Below, piece after piece: positions 6,278 to 7,771 of a DNA stretch of 7,771 nucleotides. Within the stretch, counting starts at the first letter, position 1; each line of letters opens with the position of its first letter. The notes beneath the pieces were generated by a model. The model had not been told where the DNA came from and ran no database searches. It saw nothing but the letters and a program-made list of their open reading frames with translations. The position numbers and the translations under genes were made by a program. This DNA is from Burkholderiales bacterium (GTDB lineage: Bacteria; Pseudomonadota; Gammaproteobacteria; Burkholderiales; Usitatibacteraceae): contig JAJAYN010000515.1 in assembly GCA_026786225.1 (NCBI GenBank), positions 1-7,771 on the forward strand. Direction: 5' to 3'.

Positions 6278-6571
6278 ATGAAACGCTACGCCGCTTTCCC
6301 CACTGTATTACTCGTTGCCTTGCTGGGCATCGCTGCGCCGACAATTGCCATCGCGCAGGAGACCAAAACCGTCGCGCCAATGCGCGACGTGCTGCTGAGC
6401 AATGTCGGTAAACGCGTCGCCCTGAGATTGAGCGGTGACCAGGATATCGAAGGTACCGTGGTTGCCGTTGGCGCCGATACGGTGCTGCTGTCCAAGTTGT
6501 CAGGCAAGGATTTTTACGATGCAGTGATCGTAATCAGCAAGGTCAGTGCAGTGAGCTACAAGGCGCGTTGA
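6278..6571 (+). CDS. Small exported protein with Sm-like mature domain
   Basis: A 97-residue protein that I do not recognise as a named family. Residues 1-26 form a clear Sec signal peptide (MKRY start, hydrophobic core, AIA before QE), so the mature product of about 71 residues is periplasmic or extracellular. The mature part reads like the five-strand Sm/LSm barrel pattern: short helix MRDVLLSNVG (35-44), KRVALRLSGDQDIEGTVVAVG (45-65) resembling Sm motif 1, a VLLSKL strand (69-74), and DAVIVISKVSAVSY (81-94) resembling the Sm motif 2 strand pair. Sm-like folds are normally intracellular RNA-binding rings such as Hfq, so export would make this a different use of the fold. The similarity is my reading of the strand pattern, not a search result. 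The ATG at 6278 has GGAG (6269-6272) five bases upstream. A hairpin terminator candidate follows 10 bases after the stop. Confidence 0.85.
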   Translation: MKRYAAFPTVLLVALLGIAAPTIAIAQETKTVAPMRDVLLSNVGKRVALRLSGDQDIEGTVVAVGADTVLLSKLSGKDFYDAVIVISKVSAVSYKAR

Positions 6572-6720
6572 AGAATCTCATCGGGCTTCGCGATCACGCG
6601 AAGTCCGGGTTTTGGCCCTTTTACGTGATTGCGGTCGCCTGCGACCACACCGCCTGCCAGCGCGCGGATATCGTCCGCCATCGATGCAAGCGTTGACGCG
6701 TTGCACGATTTGCTGATCAT
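6556..6720 (-). CDS. Possible 54-residue protein coupled to the acetyltransferase gene
   Basis: The frame starts at an ATG (6720) that overlaps the acetyltransferase stop as ATGA, with a full AGGAGG (6725-6730) four bases upstream; this is the classical arrangement for translational coupling. It encodes 54 residues, with a central GGVVAGDRNHV and an end PGLRVIAKPDEILQRAL. I do not recognise it. The end faintly recalls PIN-domain C-termini (GDR followed by a turn and an xTPxEhh-like strand-helix), so it could be a remnant of a toxin-like gene, but this is weak. Against it: AGGAGG also codes for the acetyltransferase residues Q-E-A, the frame overlaps the last 16 bases of the convergent gene, and it contains that gene's probable terminator hairpin. 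Treat as a candidate only. Confidence 0.4.
   Translation of the reverse strand: MISKSCNASTLASMADDIRALAGGVVAGDRNHVKGPKPGLRVIAKPDEILQRAL
6582..6622 (+). terminator. Probable Rho-independent terminator of the small exported protein gene
   Basis: CTTCGCG (6586-6592) pairs perfectly with CGCGAAG (6597-6603) around the loop ATCA. With one G-U pair the stem extends to 11 bp (6582-6607). Two T-runs follow (TTTT at 6610-6613 and TTTT at 6619-6622), though not immediately after the stem. It starts 10 bases after the stop codon of the plus-strand gene. It also lies inside the 54-codon minus-strand reading frame, which weakens the case for that frame. Confidence 0.5.
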
Positions 6721-7232
6721 CGCGCCTCCTGAAGTTGCGCAAATTTTCCTTGTGTGACCAGCCACTGGACAAGCACTTCATTGCTTTCATCGGTTTTCAA
6801 GCCATCGGATTTGAATCCCAATTTCTCGACGACGCGGGTGGAGGCGATGTTGTCCGGGTTGACCTGCGCCAGTACCTCGTTGACGATGCCGCTGGCGAAC
6901 GCAATCTTGAGCAGGGCCGTAATGGCCGCCGTTGCAACGCCTTGGTTGCGGCAGACGGTGGACACGCCATAGCCGATTTCAACGCGGCCATTTGCGGGTG
7001 CATCCTTGAATCCACAACTGCCCGCAATGTTGCCATCCGCTATCCGCAGCATGTAAAACGAAGTGCACCAGTGCACTGGCTTGCCGGCAGCGATTTGTTC
7101 CAGCGACCGCCTGGCCACAAACGCGGGCGGCAATGCTTCTTCCAGTGCGCGCGAGGCGATGCCGTCGGGGATGCGCGACTCTACAAGTGCGCGAAGGTCG
7201 CCAATCGAGATGGGTATAAGCGTGACAGACAT
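6717..7232 (-). CDS. GNAT family N-acetyltransferase (RimJ/RimL-like)
   Basis: A 171-residue GNAT enzyme, which transfers an acetyl group from acetyl-CoA to an amine. The acetyl-CoA binding motif A is RNQGVATAA at 95-103, fitting the R/Q-x-x-G-x-G/A loop. It is preceded by the strand VEIGYGVS (84-91), typical of the RimJ/RimL-like group. Motif B is VNPDNIASTRVVEKLGF at 124-140, where N128 and S131 occupy the usual N-x-x-S position and LGF closes the motif. Residues 60-75 (YMLRIADGNIAGSCGF) are the central beta hairpin. The length is normal. The substrate is not evident: ribosomal protein N-termini, amino acids and antibiotics are all used in this family. The ATG at 7232 has only a weak ribosome binding site (GCTGAAG). 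A 19-bp palindrome lies 26 bases upstream. Its stop overlaps the start of the possible 54-codon gene. Confidence 0.92.
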   Translation of the reverse strand: MSVTLIPISIGDLRALVESRIPDGIASRALEEALPPAFVARRSLEQIAAGKPVHWCTSFYMLRIADGNIAGSCGFKDAPANGRVEIGYGVSTVCRNQGVATAAITALLKIAFASGIVNEVLAQVNPDNIASTRVVEKLGFKSDGLKTDESNEVLVQWLVTQGKFAQLQEAR

Positions 7233-7258
7233 GACTTCAGCAATCCTGTGGCGATAGA

Positions 7259-7277
7259 AATTCTTGTTTCAAGAATT
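7259..7277. promoter_or_regulatory. 19-base palindrome upstream of the acetyltransferase gene, possible operator
   Basis: AATTCTTG (7259-7266) and CAAGAATT (7270-7277) are exact inverted copies around TTT. The site is 26 bases upstream of the acetyltransferase start codon. On the minus strand CATAAT, five of six matches to a -10 hexamer, overlaps its far edge, though no good -35 lies upstream of that. The position fits self- or local repression; the regulator is unknown. Confidence 0.4.
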
Positions 7278-7435
7278 ATGCGCGATTACTGCCGCCCGGC
7301 GGCGCGCAGTCGTGCCGGTGCTCGTTTACTGCTTCTAGCGAAATTAAATTCTCGTAAAGCGCAATTTTCAGGGTTTGCCTTACCTTTTTTCGTCGGCAAA
7401 GATGCTATGTTTTTCCTGTATGGAAATAACATATG

Positions 7436-7441
7436 TACAAT
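7436..7441 (+). promoter_or_regulatory. Candidate -10 element of the binding-protein gene
   Basis: TACAAT matches five of six bases of the -10 consensus and lies 42 bases upstream of the ATG at 7484. The region at -35 (TTCCTG, 7413-7418) matches poorly, so the promoter may need an activator or the match may be chance. Confidence 0.3.
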
Positions 7442-7483
7442 TTGTGCCTCACGGCTTGATGGCCTGACAATCTGGAGTAATTG

Positions 7484-7771
7484 ATGAAATTAGCTTACGT
7501 TCTGCGCGTCTTCGTTGCAACTTCCACGTGGGCGATTACCTCCTGCGCCATGGCCCAAACGTCCAGCGCATGGACCACCGCTTCCCCACAAACGGCCAAA
7601 CCCGCTGATCGTTACACACTCGGCGTAAGCGAGGGCACCTCGGGCGGGATCGATACTGCGGTGGCTATCGACAAATACCGGCCGTTAGCAACGGTGATGG
7701 AAAAGGCGCTGGGAAAACCGATCGTGATTTCGTTCGTGCGCAATTTCGAGACACTCGAAGCGGGCATGAAG
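7484..7771 (+). CDS. PhnD-like periplasmic substrate-binding protein, 3' end beyond the window
   Basis: The first 96 codons of an exported binding protein; no stop is reached. Residues 1-24 form a Sec signal peptide (MKLAYVLR start, hydrophobic core, AMA before QT). After a short linker, RYTLGVSEGTSGGIDT starts the first beta strand of a type-2 periplasmic binding fold. KYRPLATVMEKALGKPIVI then matches the pattern of phosphate/phosphite/phosphonate-type binding proteins (Y-x-P-L-A, helix, L-G-x-P-V), and FVRNFETLEAGMK matches the next helix. In ABC importers such proteins deliver the ligand to the permease; others act alone or feed sensor kinases. The ligand cannot be told from this fragment, and transporter partners would lie to the right. 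GGAG at 7474-7477 is six bases upstream of the ATG. I am confident of export and fold, less so of the subfamily. Confidence 0.78.
   Translation, partial: MKLAYVLRVFVATSTWAITSCAMAQTSSAWTTASPQTAKPADRYTLGVSEGTSGGIDTAVAIDKYRPLATVMEKALGKPIVISFVRNFETLEAGMK

Noticed and set aside
6735..7484. 249-codon plus-strand open frame opposite the acetyltransferase
   Set aside because: It is antisense to an intact GNAT enzyme with all motifs, and its translation has no recognisable pattern.

Overview
The window looks like ordinary chromosomal DNA from a Gram-negative bacterium, most likely a proteobacterium and perhaps a betaproteobacterium. The reasons are the moderately high GC content, the Sec-type signal peptides on several exported proteins, a multi-pass membrane GGDEF protein, and a DUF3300 gene followed by a DUF2950 gene, a pairing I recall from proteobacterial genomes. 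No species can be named from the sequence alone. I see no rRNA, tRNA, CRISPR array, insertion sequence or phage gene.

Layout from left to right. A membrane-anchored GGDEF diguanylate cyclase runs off the left edge (minus strand, 2-1075). After a palindrome-bearing intergenic stretch comes a small single-domain cupin (minus, 1387-1809). Next is a decayed block on the minus strand: the C-terminal third of a histone-deacetylase/AcuC-type deacylase (1903-2211), and just before it a DUF2950 gene (2237-3021). The DUF2950 gene has an in-frame amber stop and appears to have lost its N-terminal domain through a deletion or frameshift. Upstream of these is an intact, exported DUF3300 protein with a long disordered Pro/Gln/Arg tail (minus, 3060-4535). 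Its ribosome binding site sits right beside a perfect 21-bp inverted repeat. Then comes a two-CBS-domain protein (minus, 4677-5096).

The right part holds a glutathione S-transferase (plus, 5326-5982), divergent from the CBS gene. A small exported protein whose mature part resembles an Sm-like fold follows (plus, 6278-6571), with a probable terminator. It converges on a GNAT acetyltransferase (minus, 6717-7232), which overlaps a possible 54-codon gene by ATGA (minus, 6556-6720). The start of an exported PhnD-like periplasmic binding protein (plus, from 7484) is cut by the right edge.

The genes look like mostly independent housekeeping or accessory units, not one pathway. The CBS, DUF3300 and DUF2950 genes are co-oriented and may once have been co-transcribed, with the 21-bp hairpin between the first two. 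I found no convincing new multi-gene system. The most informative signals are the gene-decay block at 1903-3021, the hairpin at 4552-4595, the Sm-like exported protein, and several short perfect palindromes in the intergenic regions.
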